DNA of 64,000 nt from positions 248,001 through 312,000 of the forward strand of contig NZ_JADIKC010000004.1 in assembly GCF_016905005.1 (NCBI RefSeq), given 5' to 3'. Position 1 is the first letter of the stretch. Every line of letters starts with the position of its first letter. Source of the stretch: Dyella kyungheensis. GTDB taxonomy: Bacteria; Pseudomonadota; Gammaproteobacteria; Xanthomonadales; Rhodanobacteraceae. Positions 17,068 to 24,975 of the stretch are shown here, piece by piece. The notes under the pieces were generated by a model. It searched no databases, was not told the DNA's origin, and saw only the letters and a program-made list of their open reading frames with translations. A program made the position numbers and the translations under genes.

Positions 17068-18558
17068 TTACGCGGCAGCGCGGTCGATCAGCCACTGCAC
17101 CAGCAGCGACACCGGACGGCCGGTGCCGAGGCCCTTGCGGCCCTCGTCCCACGCGGTGCCGGCGATGTCCAGGTGCGCCCAGCGCTGGCCTTCGGTGAAG
17201 CGCGCCAGGAAGCAGCCGGCCGTGATGGCGCCGGCGTTCTTGCCGCCGATGTTGGCCACGTCCGCAAAGCCCGATTCCAGCTGCACCTGGTAGTCGTCCC
17301 ACAGCGGCAGGCGCCAGGCGCGATCGAGCGTGTGTTCACCGGCGGCGAGCAGCTCGGCGGCGAGATCGTCGTGCTTGCTCATCAAGCCGCTGGCGTGCTT
17401 GCCCAGCGCGATGACGCAGGCGCCGGTCAGCGTGGCGGCGTCGATCAGCACCTTCGGCTGGAAGGTCTGCGCGGTGTAGGTGAGCGCGTCGCACAGGATC
17501 AGGCGACCTTCGGCGTCGGTGTTGAGCACTTCGATGGTCAAACCGGAGAGGCTGGTGAGCACGTCGCTGGGGCGGTAGCTGTCGCCGTCGGGCATGTTTT
17601 CCACCGCCGGCACCACGCACACCAGGTTCACCGGCAGGCCGAGCTTCACGGTGGCCACGAAGCCGCCGAGCACGCCGGCAGCGCCGCCCATGTCGAACTT
17701 CATTTCCTCCATGCCCGGGCCGGGCTTCAGGCTGATGCCGCCGGTGTCGAAGGTGATGCCCTTGCCGACGAAAGCGTACGGCTTGTCGCCTTCGTTGCCG
17801 CCCTTGTATTCGAGGATGACCAGCTTGGGCTTGTTCGACGAGCCGCGGCCCACGGCCAGGAGCGAGCCGAAGCCGAGTTCGCCCATCTTCTCGTGGTCGA
17901 GCACGCTGCAGCTCACCTTGTCGTGCTGGGCGGCGAACTGTTCGGCCTGTGCGGCGATATAAGCGGGATTGCAGATGTTCGGCGGCAGGTTGGCCAGCTC
18001 ACGGGCGAAGCGCACGCCTTCGGCCATGGCCGCGGCCTGGGCGAGGCCGGTGCTGGCGTCGTCGCTGCCGGCGAAGGCAAGCGCCGTCAGTTCGGGTTGC
18101 GCGGACTTCTCGCGCGGCTTGAAGGTGGCGGTGTAGCGGTAGGCGGCATAGTCGGCAGCGAGCGCGGCGGTGCGCACGCGCCAGTTGGCGTCGTGGCCCG
18201 GCACGTCCACCTCGGTGAGGTAGGACACGGCGCTGTCCACCGGCAGACGGCCCAGTGCACGCGCGGCTTCGATGTTTATCTTCTGATAGCGTGCACCGTC
18301 GAACGACTTCTGCGTTCCCAGACCCACCACCAGCACGCGTTTGGCTGCGACGCCCTCCGGCGCGAACAGCACGGCCGTGGTGCCGGCCTTGCCGTTGATG
18401 TCCCCGCTCTCCACCTGGCGCTTGATGGCGCCGTTCGCGGCGGTATCCACACGGGCGGCCGCACTGGTGAGCACACCGTTCTCATAGACGCCGACCACCA
18501 CGCAGGGGGTCTCGACGGATTCGGGAGCGGCGGAGCCAAGGCTGAACTGGAGAGTCAT
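17068..18558 (-). CDS. pepA: Leucyl aminopeptidase (M17)
   Basis: A 496-residue cytosolic zinc/manganese aminopeptidase that removes N-terminal residues. The M17 catalytic block is clear: VGKGITFDTGGISLKPG, MKFDMGGAAGVLG and the signature NTDAEGRLILCDALTY. Other landmarks are LVCVVPAVENMPDG and WAHLDIAGTAW near the C-terminus. Start at MTLQFSLGS was chosen by family alignment; the frame extends 22 residues further upstream without similarity. It diverges from lptF. Some gammaproteobacterial PepA proteins also bind DNA, which cannot be judged here. Confidence 0.95.
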   Translation of the reverse strand: MTLQFSLGSAAPESVETPCVVVGVYENGVLTSAAARVDTAANGAIKRQVESGDINGKAGTTAVLFAPEGVAAKRVLVVGLGTQKSFDGARYQKINIEAARALGRLPVDSAVSYLTEVDVPGHDANWRVRTAALAADYAAYRYTATFKPREKSAQPELTALAFAGSDDASTGLAQAAAMAEGVRFARELANLPPNICNPAYIAAQAEQFAAQHDKVSCSVLDHEKMGELGFGSLLAVGRGSSNKPKLVILEYKGGNEGDKPYAFVGKGITFDTGGISLKPGPGMEEMKFDMGGAAGVLGGFVATVKLGLPVNLVCVVPAVENMPDGDSYRPSDVLTSLSGLTIEVLNTDAEGRLILCDALTYTAQTFQPKVLIDAATLTGACVIALGKHASGLMSKHDDLAAELLAAGEHTLDRAWRLPLWDDYQVQLESGFADVANIGGKNAGAITAGCFLARFTEGQRWAHLDIAGTAWDEGRKGLGTGRPVSLLVQWLIDRAAA

Positions 18559-18750
18559 GGAAATGTCCTGCAGAAAGGTCCGGAAAGGTCCGGACAGGCT
18601 AGACTTGGGGTTTGCCACGCCCAAAGCGGGGCGGCGCCAAGCCTTCCATCTTATCGCATGTCGAGAAACTGTCCCTCCAGCCCGTACACTTCACAGCCGT
18701 TTCTCCTCCCGTGCAGGCCGCGCGGGTCCATGCATGCCTGAGGCCAGCTT

Positions 18751-19854
18751 CTGAGCATTCTTGATCGTTATTTCCTGCGTGAGCTGGCACAGACCGTTGC
18801 CGCGACCGCCATCGTGCTGCTGGCCGTCATGGCCGGCACCTCGTTTGCGCACGTCTTGCAGCAGGTGGCGAACGGCAGCTTCCCGGCCAGCGTGATGTTC
18901 CAGGTGCTGGGCCTGAACATGCTCGACGGTTTGTCCACGCTGCTGCCGCTGGCGGCCTTCCTGGGCATCCTCAACGGCCTGGGTCGCATGTACCGCGAGA
19001 GCGAGATGCACGTGCTCGCGTCCTCCGGCATGGGGCCGGACGGCCTGCTTCGCCCGGTCTCCATCCTGGCCGTGATCCTGGCCATCCTGGTCGGCATCGT
19101 GGCGTTGTGGCTGGGTCCCTGGGCCGCGCGCACTTCCGACCAGCTGGTGGCCGCCGCCAACCGCTCGGTGATCGCCGCCGGCCTCGACGCCGGACGCTTC
19201 ACTCCGTTGCCGGGCAAGGGCGGCATCATCTTCGTCGACGAGCTGAGCCGCGACGGCAGCACGCTGGGCAATACCTTCATCGCCACCGAGCGCATGGGCC
19301 ACGACAACGTGCCGCACATCAAGCTGGTCACCGGCAAGCACGGCCAGCTGTATCAGGAGACCGACGGCAGCGGCCGCTTCCTGGCGCTGTGGAACGGCTT
19401 CCAGTACGACATCCCGCTGGGCGCGGACAACTGGCGCAAGATGAAATACGAGCGCAACGACGCCTCGCTGGACAGCATCCAGTCCGATGACGACGCCGAA
19501 GATCCCGCCCACTCGATGACGCTGCCGCAGCTGCTGCGCACCGACAACCCCGATACGCGCGCCGAATTCGCCTGGCGCACCATCGCCCCGGCCATGACCC
19601 TGGTGCTGTTGGCGCTGGCCTTGCCGCTGTCGCGCCAGAGTCCGCGCGAGCCGCGCTTTGGCCGCATGTTCCTGGCCATCCTCACGTTCTACTTCTACTA
19701 CCTGCTGCTGGCGATCTGTCGCGGACAGATCATCAAGGGCCACTGGCACCACTCGTTCCCGATGTGGATGGTGACCATCCTGGTGTTTGCCATCGCGGCG
19801 CGCATGTTCCAGAACCAGTATTCGCCGCGTAAACCGCGCAAGGCAGGTGCCTGA
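18751..19854 (+). CDS. lptF: LPS export permease LptF, probable CTG start
   Basis: LptF is one of two transmembrane subunits of the LptB2FG complex that extracts lipopolysaccharide from the inner membrane. The frame starts at an in-frame stop (18739-18741) and has no ATG before residue 27. The only upstream GTG (18814) would remove the first membrane helix and the conserved LDRYFLREL segment. Starting at CTG 18751 restores it (SILDRYFLRELAQTVAATAIVLL) and places a GAGG ribosome binding site seven bases before the codon; 367 residues then match the family. ATT at 18757 is an alternative. Six membrane segments flank a periplasmic beta-jellyroll. The gene overlaps lptG by one base region (TGATG). 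Confidence 0.85.
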   Translation: MSILDRYFLRELAQTVAATAIVLLAVMAGTSFAHVLQQVANGSFPASVMFQVLGLNMLDGLSTLLPLAAFLGILNGLGRMYRESEMHVLASSGMGPDGLLRPVSILAVILAILVGIVALWLGPWAARTSDQLVAAANRSVIAAGLDAGRFTPLPGKGGIIFVDELSRDGSTLGNTFIATERMGHDNVPHIKLVTGKHGQLYQETDGSGRFLALWNGFQYDIPLGADNWRKMKYERNDASLDSIQSDDDAEDPAHSMTLPQLLRTDNPDTRAEFAWRTIAPAMTLVLLALALPLSRQSPREPRFGRMFLAILTFYFYYLLLAICRGQIIKGHWHHSFPMWMVTILVFAIAARMFQNQYSPRKPRKAGA

Positions 19855-20954
19855 TGGCTGCATTGCGCATTCGCCGCGTCGACTGGCTGGTCGGCACCAC
19901 CGTACTGGGCGCCATGCTCACCGTATGGCTGGTGATCACCGGCCTCGATGCGGTGTTCCAGTTCCTGCGCCAGCTCGGCAACGTGGGCAAGAACGGCTAC
20001 ACGGTGACCAACGCCGTGGTGTACGTGCTGGTCACCTTCCCGCGCCGCCTGTACGAAATGTTCGGCAACGCGGCGCTGATCGGCGGCCTGCTCGGCCTGG
20101 GTGGCCTTGCCGCCACCAACGAACTCACCGCGCTGCGTGCCTGCGGCCTGTCCAAGCTGCGCATTGCCGCGTCCGCGGTGGGCGTGGTGGCGATCCTGGT
20201 GGTCGGCGTGGTGATCCTGGGCGAGACCGCGGCGCCCTGGGGCGACCAGCAGGCGCAGGCCATGCAGCTGCGCCTGAAATCCAACAACGTGGGCCTGGGC
20301 GGCGAGTCCGGCCTGTGGGCGCGCGATGGCGATCGCGTGATCAATGCCAAGGGTTGGATGGCCAAACACACGGCCACGCACAGCAGCGTGCAGCTGCATG
20401 ACGTGCGCGTGTTCACCCTCACGCCCGATGGCCAGGTGAAGCGTTTCGACTGGGCGCAGACCGCCGAGCACGACGGCCACCAGTGGGTGATGAGCAAGGT
20501 GCGCAGCACCACCATCGACGATGCCGGCACGCATGCCACCACGGCAGACCGCCAGACCTGGGATTCCAAGCTCAACCCGCAGGTGCTGGAGCAGTCGGTG
20601 ATCCAGCCGCAGTACCTGCCGATGCGCGACCTGCGCCGCAACATCGCCTACCTGGAGCAGAACGGGCAGAACCCCGGCGTGTATGCCTCGGCGTTCTGGA
20701 CCCGTGCGCTGTATCCGCTCAATGTGCTGGTGCTGGTGTTGCTGGCGATGCCGTTCTCGTTCGGCACCTTGCGCTCGGGCGGCCTGGGCAAGCGCATGTT
20801 CATCGGCATGCTGCTGGCCATCGGCTGGTACTTCCTGCAGAAGGCGATGGTGAACTTCGGCACCGTCTACGGCGTGCCGCCGCTGGTGGCGAACCTGCTG
20901 CCTGCGGTGATCCTCGCGGTGATTGCGTGGGTGTACTTCCGCAAACACGGGTAA
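19854..20954 (+). CDS. lptG: LPS export permease LptG
   Basis: A 366-residue partner of LptF in the LptB2FG lipopolysaccharide extractor. It begins MAALRIRRVDWLVGTTVLGAM, has three N-terminal helices with the LptB-coupling stretch TALRACGLSKLRIA, a periplasmic domain from about 130 to 270, and three C-terminal helices (LNVLVLVLLAMPFSFG onward). The start overlaps the lptF stop, so both subunits are made together. LptA, B and C are not in the window. Confidence 0.95.
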   Translation: MAALRIRRVDWLVGTTVLGAMLTVWLVITGLDAVFQFLRQLGNVGKNGYTVTNAVVYVLVTFPRRLYEMFGNAALIGGLLGLGGLAATNELTALRACGLSKLRIAASAVGVVAILVVGVVILGETAAPWGDQQAQAMQLRLKSNNVGLGGESGLWARDGDRVINAKGWMAKHTATHSSVQLHDVRVFTLTPDGQVKRFDWAQTAEHDGHQWVMSKVRSTTIDDAGTHATTADRQTWDSKLNPQVLEQSVIQPQYLPMRDLRRNIAYLEQNGQNPGVYASAFWTRALYPLNVLVLVLLAMPFSFGTLRSGGLGKRMFIGMLLAIGWYFLQKAMVNFGTVYGVPPLVANLLPAVILAVIAWVYFRKHG

Positions 20955-20987
20955 GTGCCGCCGCTTGATGCGGCGGCGAACCGGCCG

Positions 20988-22736
20988 TCATTCGTCGGCG
21001 GGAGCATCCGGCGCGAACTGTCCTTCCTGGGCGAGGCGGGCAAACAACCCGCCCTGGGCAATCAGTTCCGCATAACGGCCCTGTTCCACCAGCTGCCCCT
21101 GGTCCAGCACCAGGATCAGGTCGGCGTTGCGCACCGTGGACAGGCGATGGGCGATCACGAAAGTGGTGCGGCCCACGGTGAGCCGGTCCAGCGCGCGCTG
21201 GATGCGTGCTTCGGTGGCATTGTCGAGCGCGCTGGTGGCTTCGTCGAGGATCAGGATCGGCGCGTCCTTCAACATCGCGCGGGCAATCGCCAGACGCTGC
21301 CGCTCGCCGCCCGACAATGAGCGTCCGCGCTCGGCCACCAGTGTTTCCAGGCCTTCCGGCTTGCGCGCGATGAACGCCGCCGCTTCAGCGGAGGCCACGG
21401 CCGCCTCGATCTGCATCGGGTCCGCGTCGGGATTGCCCACGCGCAGATTGTCCAGGATCGAGCGGTAGAACATGCCCGCGTCCTGGAACACCACGCCGAT
21501 GTTCTGCCGCAGCGATTCCAGCGTGATGTCGCGAACGTCGAGGCCGTCGACCGTGACGCGTCCTTCGCTGGGATCGTAGGCGCGATACAGCAGGCTCAGT
21601 GCCGTGCTCTTGCCGGCGCCGGTCGGTCCAACCAGCGCAATCGTGCTGCCCGGCGGCGCGCGGAAATTCAGGCCGTGCAATGCGGGCTGCACGGGATCGT
21701 AGCCAAAGCTCACCTGCTCGAAGGCCACTTCGCCGCGGACGCGCGGCACCGCGATGGCGCCGGGGCGATCCGCGATCTCCGACTTGCGGTCCAGCACGGT
21801 GAAGAAATCGCGCAACGACTGCGACTGGAAGAACAGGTTCGAGAGGAAGGTGGCGAACTGTTCCAGTCGTCCGATCAGCAGCATCGAAAAGCCCACGAAG
21901 CTGACGATGCCGCCCACGCTGATCTCGCCGCGCGAGTGCAGTGCCGCACCCACCGCGAAGATCGCCACGATAGTCAGCGTGCTGGCGGCGCGGTTGAGCA
22001 CCGACAGGATCGCCCAGCCGCGCAACACCGGATACTGCGCATTGAGCGTGCGCGTCATCAGCTCGTGCAGGGCGCGCGATTCGGCGGCCAGCCGGGTAAA
22101 GCTCTGCACCACCGTGACGTTGCCGAACACATCGCCGGCGCGCGTGGCGATCTCATGGTGCAGCTCTTCCACTTCACCTTGCGCCTTGTGCGTGCGCTGC
22201 ACGGCCACGGCGTTGAAGATGGAAAAGCACAGCAGCAAGGCAATCATCAGCAGCGCCAGCTTCCAGTTGATCCACAGCGCCACCGGCACCATCACGAAGA
22301 TCGACAGCAAGGTGGCCAGGTGTTCGCGGAAAAAACTCAGCCACAGGTTGAACAGGTTGCTCACGCCCACGTTCATGATGCGCGACAGCCGGCCCGTGTG
22401 ATATTCGCCGTGAAACGACATCGGCATCGACGCGGCGTGCTCGAAGAACAGCGCGATGGCGGCAAGGCGTCGCCGATGCGCCAGCCGGTCCGCATGCAGC
22501 GACACCCATACGTTGGCCAGCACGCCGGCAAAACCCACGCCGGCCCATAGCGCGATCAGGCGCGGCGCATCGCCCGCGTGCGTGCCGCCCAGGGCATCCA
22601 CCACGCGGCCGAACAGCACCGGTTCGAGAAAAAATACGCCGGCCAGCGCAAGATTCGCCAGCGCCAAGGTGATGGCCAGCTTTTTTTCCGGCGCTAGCAA
22701 GCCGATGACGCGCAAGTACAGACCCAGGAACGACAT
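20988..22736 (-). CDS. ABC exporter of the NdvA/ChvA (cyclic beta-glucan) type
   Basis: A 582-residue half-transporter with six membrane helices (about 20-300) fused to an ATPase. Walker A is GPTGAGKST, the Q-loop VVFQDAGMF, signature LSGGERQR, Walker B ILILDEATSALD, and H-loop VIAHRLST. The N-terminus (LGLYLRVIGLLAPEKKLAITLALANLALAGVFFLEP, read in parts) is closest to my memory of rhizobial NdvA and ChvA, exporters of cyclic beta-1,2-glucan. No glucan synthase is adjacent, so the real cargo is open; a lipid or multidrug exporter remains possible. It converges with lptG. Confidence 0.8.
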   Translation of the reverse strand: MSFLGLYLRVIGLLAPEKKLAITLALANLALAGVFFLEPVLFGRVVDALGGTHAGDAPRLIALWAGVGFAGVLANVWVSLHADRLAHRRRLAAIALFFEHAASMPMSFHGEYHTGRLSRIMNVGVSNLFNLWLSFFREHLATLLSIFVMVPVALWINWKLALLMIALLLCFSIFNAVAVQRTHKAQGEVEELHHEIATRAGDVFGNVTVVQSFTRLAAESRALHELMTRTLNAQYPVLRGWAILSVLNRAASTLTIVAIFAVGAALHSRGEISVGGIVSFVGFSMLLIGRLEQFATFLSNLFFQSQSLRDFFTVLDRKSEIADRPGAIAVPRVRGEVAFEQVSFGYDPVQPALHGLNFRAPPGSTIALVGPTGAGKSTALSLLYRAYDPSEGRVTVDGLDVRDITLESLRQNIGVVFQDAGMFYRSILDNLRVGNPDADPMQIEAAVASAEAAAFIARKPEGLETLVAERGRSLSGGERQRLAIARAMLKDAPILILDEATSALDNATEARIQRALDRLTVGRTTFVIAHRLSTVRNADLILVLDQGQLVEQGRYAELIAQGGLFARLAQEGQFAPDAPADE

Positions 22737-22890
22737 GGCATGGCCCTAAGCGGCGGGTGCCCCCAGCTCATGTGGAAGCGTCGCCACAAGGCTAGCCCAA
22801 GCCGATGTCATGTGTGCGTGTTCGAGGCTCTTGCTCCCGCTTCGGCGAACAATCAAGCTTTCGGTCTGTTCAACGCAACGGAAGTCCATC

Positions 22891-23904
22891 GTGGAAGCCA
22901 TCGACCTGCGCAGCGATACCGTCACCCGTCCCACGCCGGCCATGCGGGCCGCCATGCTCGCAGCCGAGGTGGGCGACGATGTTTACGGCGAAGATCCCAC
23001 GGTCAACGCACTGCAACAGCGCGTGGCCGCTGATCTCGGTTTCGAGGCGGCGCTGTTCGTGCCCACCGGCACGCAGTCGAACCTGGTGGCGCTGATGTCG
23101 CACTGCGAGCGCGGCGACGAGTATCTCGTGGGCGCGGATGCGCATACCTACAAATTCGAAGGCGGCGGCGCGGCCGTGCTGGGCTCGATCCAGCCGCAGC
23201 CGATTGCACACGACGTGGACGGCAGCCTGCCGCTGGACAAGCTGGCTGCAGCGATCAAGCCGATCGATCCGCACTTCGCGCGCACGCGCCTGCTGGCGCT
23301 GGAAAACACCTGGCATGGTCGGGTACTGCCGCTGGACTATTTGCAGGCTGCACGGCATTTCGCCAGCGAACGCGGCCTGGGTTTCCATCTGGACGGCGCC
23401 CGTCTGTTCAACGCTGCCGTTGCCTGTGGGGTGCCGGCGCGCGAGATCGCCAAGCACTTCGACAGTGTGTCGGTGTGTCTTTCCAAGGGCCTGGGCGCGC
23501 CCGTAGGCTCGGTGCTGGTGGGTTCCGCTGCGCTGATCGAGAAGGCGCGCCGCTGGAAGAAGGTGACCGGTGGCGGCTGGCGCCAGGCGGGCATGCTCGC
23601 GGCCGCCGCGCAGTATGCGCTGGATCACCACGTGGAGCGGCTCGCCGACGATCACGCTCGCGCAGTGACTTTGGCGGCGGGGCTGGGGGACATTCCTGGC
23701 GTGAAGCTGCTGGGTCAGCACACCAACATGGTGTTCATCGATGTCCCGGCGGATCGCCTGCGCGAATTGGACGTCCATTTGCGCGGCGCGGGTATCCGCA
23801 TCAGCATCGGTTATCTGCCGACGCTGCGATTGGTTACGCATCTGGATATCGATGACGAGGGTGTTGCGCGCACGGTTGCTGCGTTCCGGCAGTTTTTCGC
23901 CTGA
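22891..23904 (+). CDS. ltaE: Low-specificity L-threonine aldolase
   Basis: A 337-residue PLP enzyme splitting threonine to glycine and acetaldehyde. The family opening VEAIDLRSDTVTRPTPAMRAAM directly follows a GTG at 22891 with GGAAG six bases upstream, so this start was chosen over an upstream Met that adds unrelated residues. The PLP lysine is in SVSVCLSKGLGAPVGSVLVG, and HLDGARLFNA holds the cofactor-contacting Asp. It complements glyA and sdaA elsewhere in the window in one-carbon and serine/glycine metabolism. It diverges from the ABC exporter. Confidence 0.9.
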   Translation: MEAIDLRSDTVTRPTPAMRAAMLAAEVGDDVYGEDPTVNALQQRVAADLGFEAALFVPTGTQSNLVALMSHCERGDEYLVGADAHTYKFEGGGAAVLGSIQPQPIAHDVDGSLPLDKLAAAIKPIDPHFARTRLLALENTWHGRVLPLDYLQAARHFASERGLGFHLDGARLFNAAVACGVPAREIAKHFDSVSVCLSKGLGAPVGSVLVGSAALIEKARRWKKVTGGGWRQAGMLAAAAQYALDHHVERLADDHARAVTLAAGLGDIPGVKLLGQHTNMVFIDVPADRLRELDVHLRGAGIRISIGYLPTLRLVTHLDIDDEGVARTVAAFRQFFA

Positions 23905-23922
23905 TTCCTGACGTGGCGACGC

Positions 23923-23966
23923 TCCCTCTCCCTCCGGGGAGGGGATTGGGGTGAGGGCGGGTGCTC
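23923..23966. repeat. Second palindromic repeat family copy
   Basis: CCCTCTCCCTCCGGGGAGGG followed by ATTGGGGTGAGGGCGGGTGC and GCGGGAAC. This is the reverse orientation of the copy at 16508, including the CGGGTGCTCGCGGGAAC linker. Confidence 0.7.
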
Positions 23967-24122
23967 GCGGGAACGCTCCCTAGCTCGTCATCCCGGCGCA
24001 GGCCGGAGGCGCTTCTCAACAGCCGAATGGCTGGTCATCCAGAGCCTCGGTGTTTAGTTGTCGCGATACGGCGATCTGGCTCGCCTGCCGCGGGCTTCCG
24101 TGCCGCTGCCGCGGCCCGGGTC

Positions 24123-24150
24123 ACTTTCTCTTGCTTGCCCAAGAGAAAGT
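24123..24150. repeat. Perfect 11-bp hairpin inside the foldback element
   Basis: ACTTTCTCTTG (24123-24133) and CAAGAGAAAGT (24140-24150) with loop CTTGCC. The same hairpin is at 40183-40210 in copy 2. Confidence 0.8.
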
Positions 24151-24330
24151 AACCAAAGAGAAGGGCCCCCCGGATGACGCGCCTTCCGGGCTTCGCCCTC
24201 CAGGTGCGCGGGTGGGTTACGGGGTTTTTCGACTGGGCATCCTGCCCTGGCGAAAAACTGGCCCGCATCCATGCGGGCCACCCTGCGGGCTTTCCTCCAC
24301 CCACCCGCCGCGTCATACGGGGACCCCTGA

Positions 24331-24453
24331 GAGCCAAGAGCCAAGAGCCAAGAGCCAAGAGCCAAGAGCCAAGAGCCAAGAGCCAAGAGCCAAGAGCCAA
24401 GAGCCAAGAGCCAAGAGCCAAGAGCCAAGAGCCAAGAGCCAAGAGCCAAGAGC
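24331..24453. repeat. 7-bp minisatellite, 17 perfect copies
   Basis: The unit GAGCCAA is repeated 17 times without error (24331-24449), ending in a partial unit. The same array in the second element has about 13 perfect copies, so copy number has changed. Confidence 0.95.
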
Positions 24454-24464
24454 TGCAGATCTAC

Positions 24465-24546
24465 GGTGGGAGCGCACCCTGTGCGCGACAAACCTACGGA
24501 GCGATACATCCCAGCGTGACTGTCGCGCACAGGGTGCGCTCCCACA
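24465..24546. repeat. REPIN-like palindromic doublet
   Basis: Arms GGTGGGAGCGCACCCTGTGC and GCACAGGGTGCGCTCCCACA, nested inside foldback copy 1 just after the minisatellite. The corresponding REPIN in copy 2 is at the same place. Confidence 0.85.
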
Positions 24547-24569
24547 GAAAGCACACAGGTTCCCGCGAG

Positions 24570-24603
24570 CACCCGCCCTCACCCCGACGGGGAGAGGGAG
24601 AAG
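24570..24603. repeat. Second palindromic repeat family copy (shortened)
   Basis: CACCCGCCCTCACCCCGACG followed by GGGAGAGGGAGAAG. The left CCTCTCC arm is deleted relative to the copies at 16508 and 40638. Confidence 0.65.
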
Positions 24604-24975
24604 TGCGGTGCACCGCAAAGACAAACCAAAGGCGATGCGCAGCGAGCTCCGCCTTAAGTCCTCAGCGATTCGGGCGCGTTGCGCAGTGCTTGGAAGTACC
24701 CCTGGGGTACCCTCCCATGGAGATCCGGCGGGACGCGCCTCGAGCGCTCGCGCTTGGATTCAACACGATGCTGCCAGCTTTAGAGGCCATTCTCTTTGGG
24801 TTACTTTCGACGCGAAGCTAGTCCGGTGGGATCTCTAGGGCTAGCAAGAGAAAAGTGACTCGGCTGCCGACAGGCAGTCGAAACGCCCGCTGCGTAAGCG
24901 GCCAGGTCGCGGTTCCGCGACATCAAAAAGCCAAGGCTCTGGACTTCGGCCTACACCGGCACAACAAGCCAAAAA

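Larger units (their letters stand above)
23993..24962. repeat. Foldback repeat element, copy 1 (about 970 bp)
   Basis: Shares a nearly identical core of about 290 bases (24038-24330) with 40098-40390. The left end (CTCGTCATCCCGGCGCAGGC then CAGAGCCTCGGTGTTTAG) is an imperfect inverse of the right end (CATCAAAAAGCCAAGGCTCTG then TCGGCCTACACCGG). Inner segments also invert: GTCACTTTCTCTTGC on the left with GCAAGAGAAAAGTGAC (24844-24859) on the right, and AAGTAACCAAAGAGAA with TTCTCTTTGGGTTACTTT (24790-24807). No transposase. About 32 extra bases interrupt the left arm relative to copy 2. Confidence 0.75.
23905..24975. other. Long intergenic region made of nested repeats
   Basis: No gene is supported across these 1071 bases. 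In order it holds one copy of the second palindrome family (about 23923), the left arm of a foldback element, hairpins, a 7-bp minisatellite, a REPIN, another second-family palindrome, a unique stretch (about 24605-24790), and the right arm of the foldback. Frames read through the minisatellite give only SQEPRAK or LLALGSW heptads and are not genes. Confidence 0.8.

Noticed and set aside
24331-24453. Possible CRISPR array or coding repeat at the tandem GAGCCAA units
   Set aside because: Units are 7 bases with no spacers; frames give only heptad repeats (SQEPRAK / LLALGSW) without a gene-like start or codon use.
24054-24572. Open frames reading through foldback copy 1 that also exist in copy 2
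   Set aside because: They are shared because the DNA is repeated; they are made of repeat units and stop at different points in the two copies.
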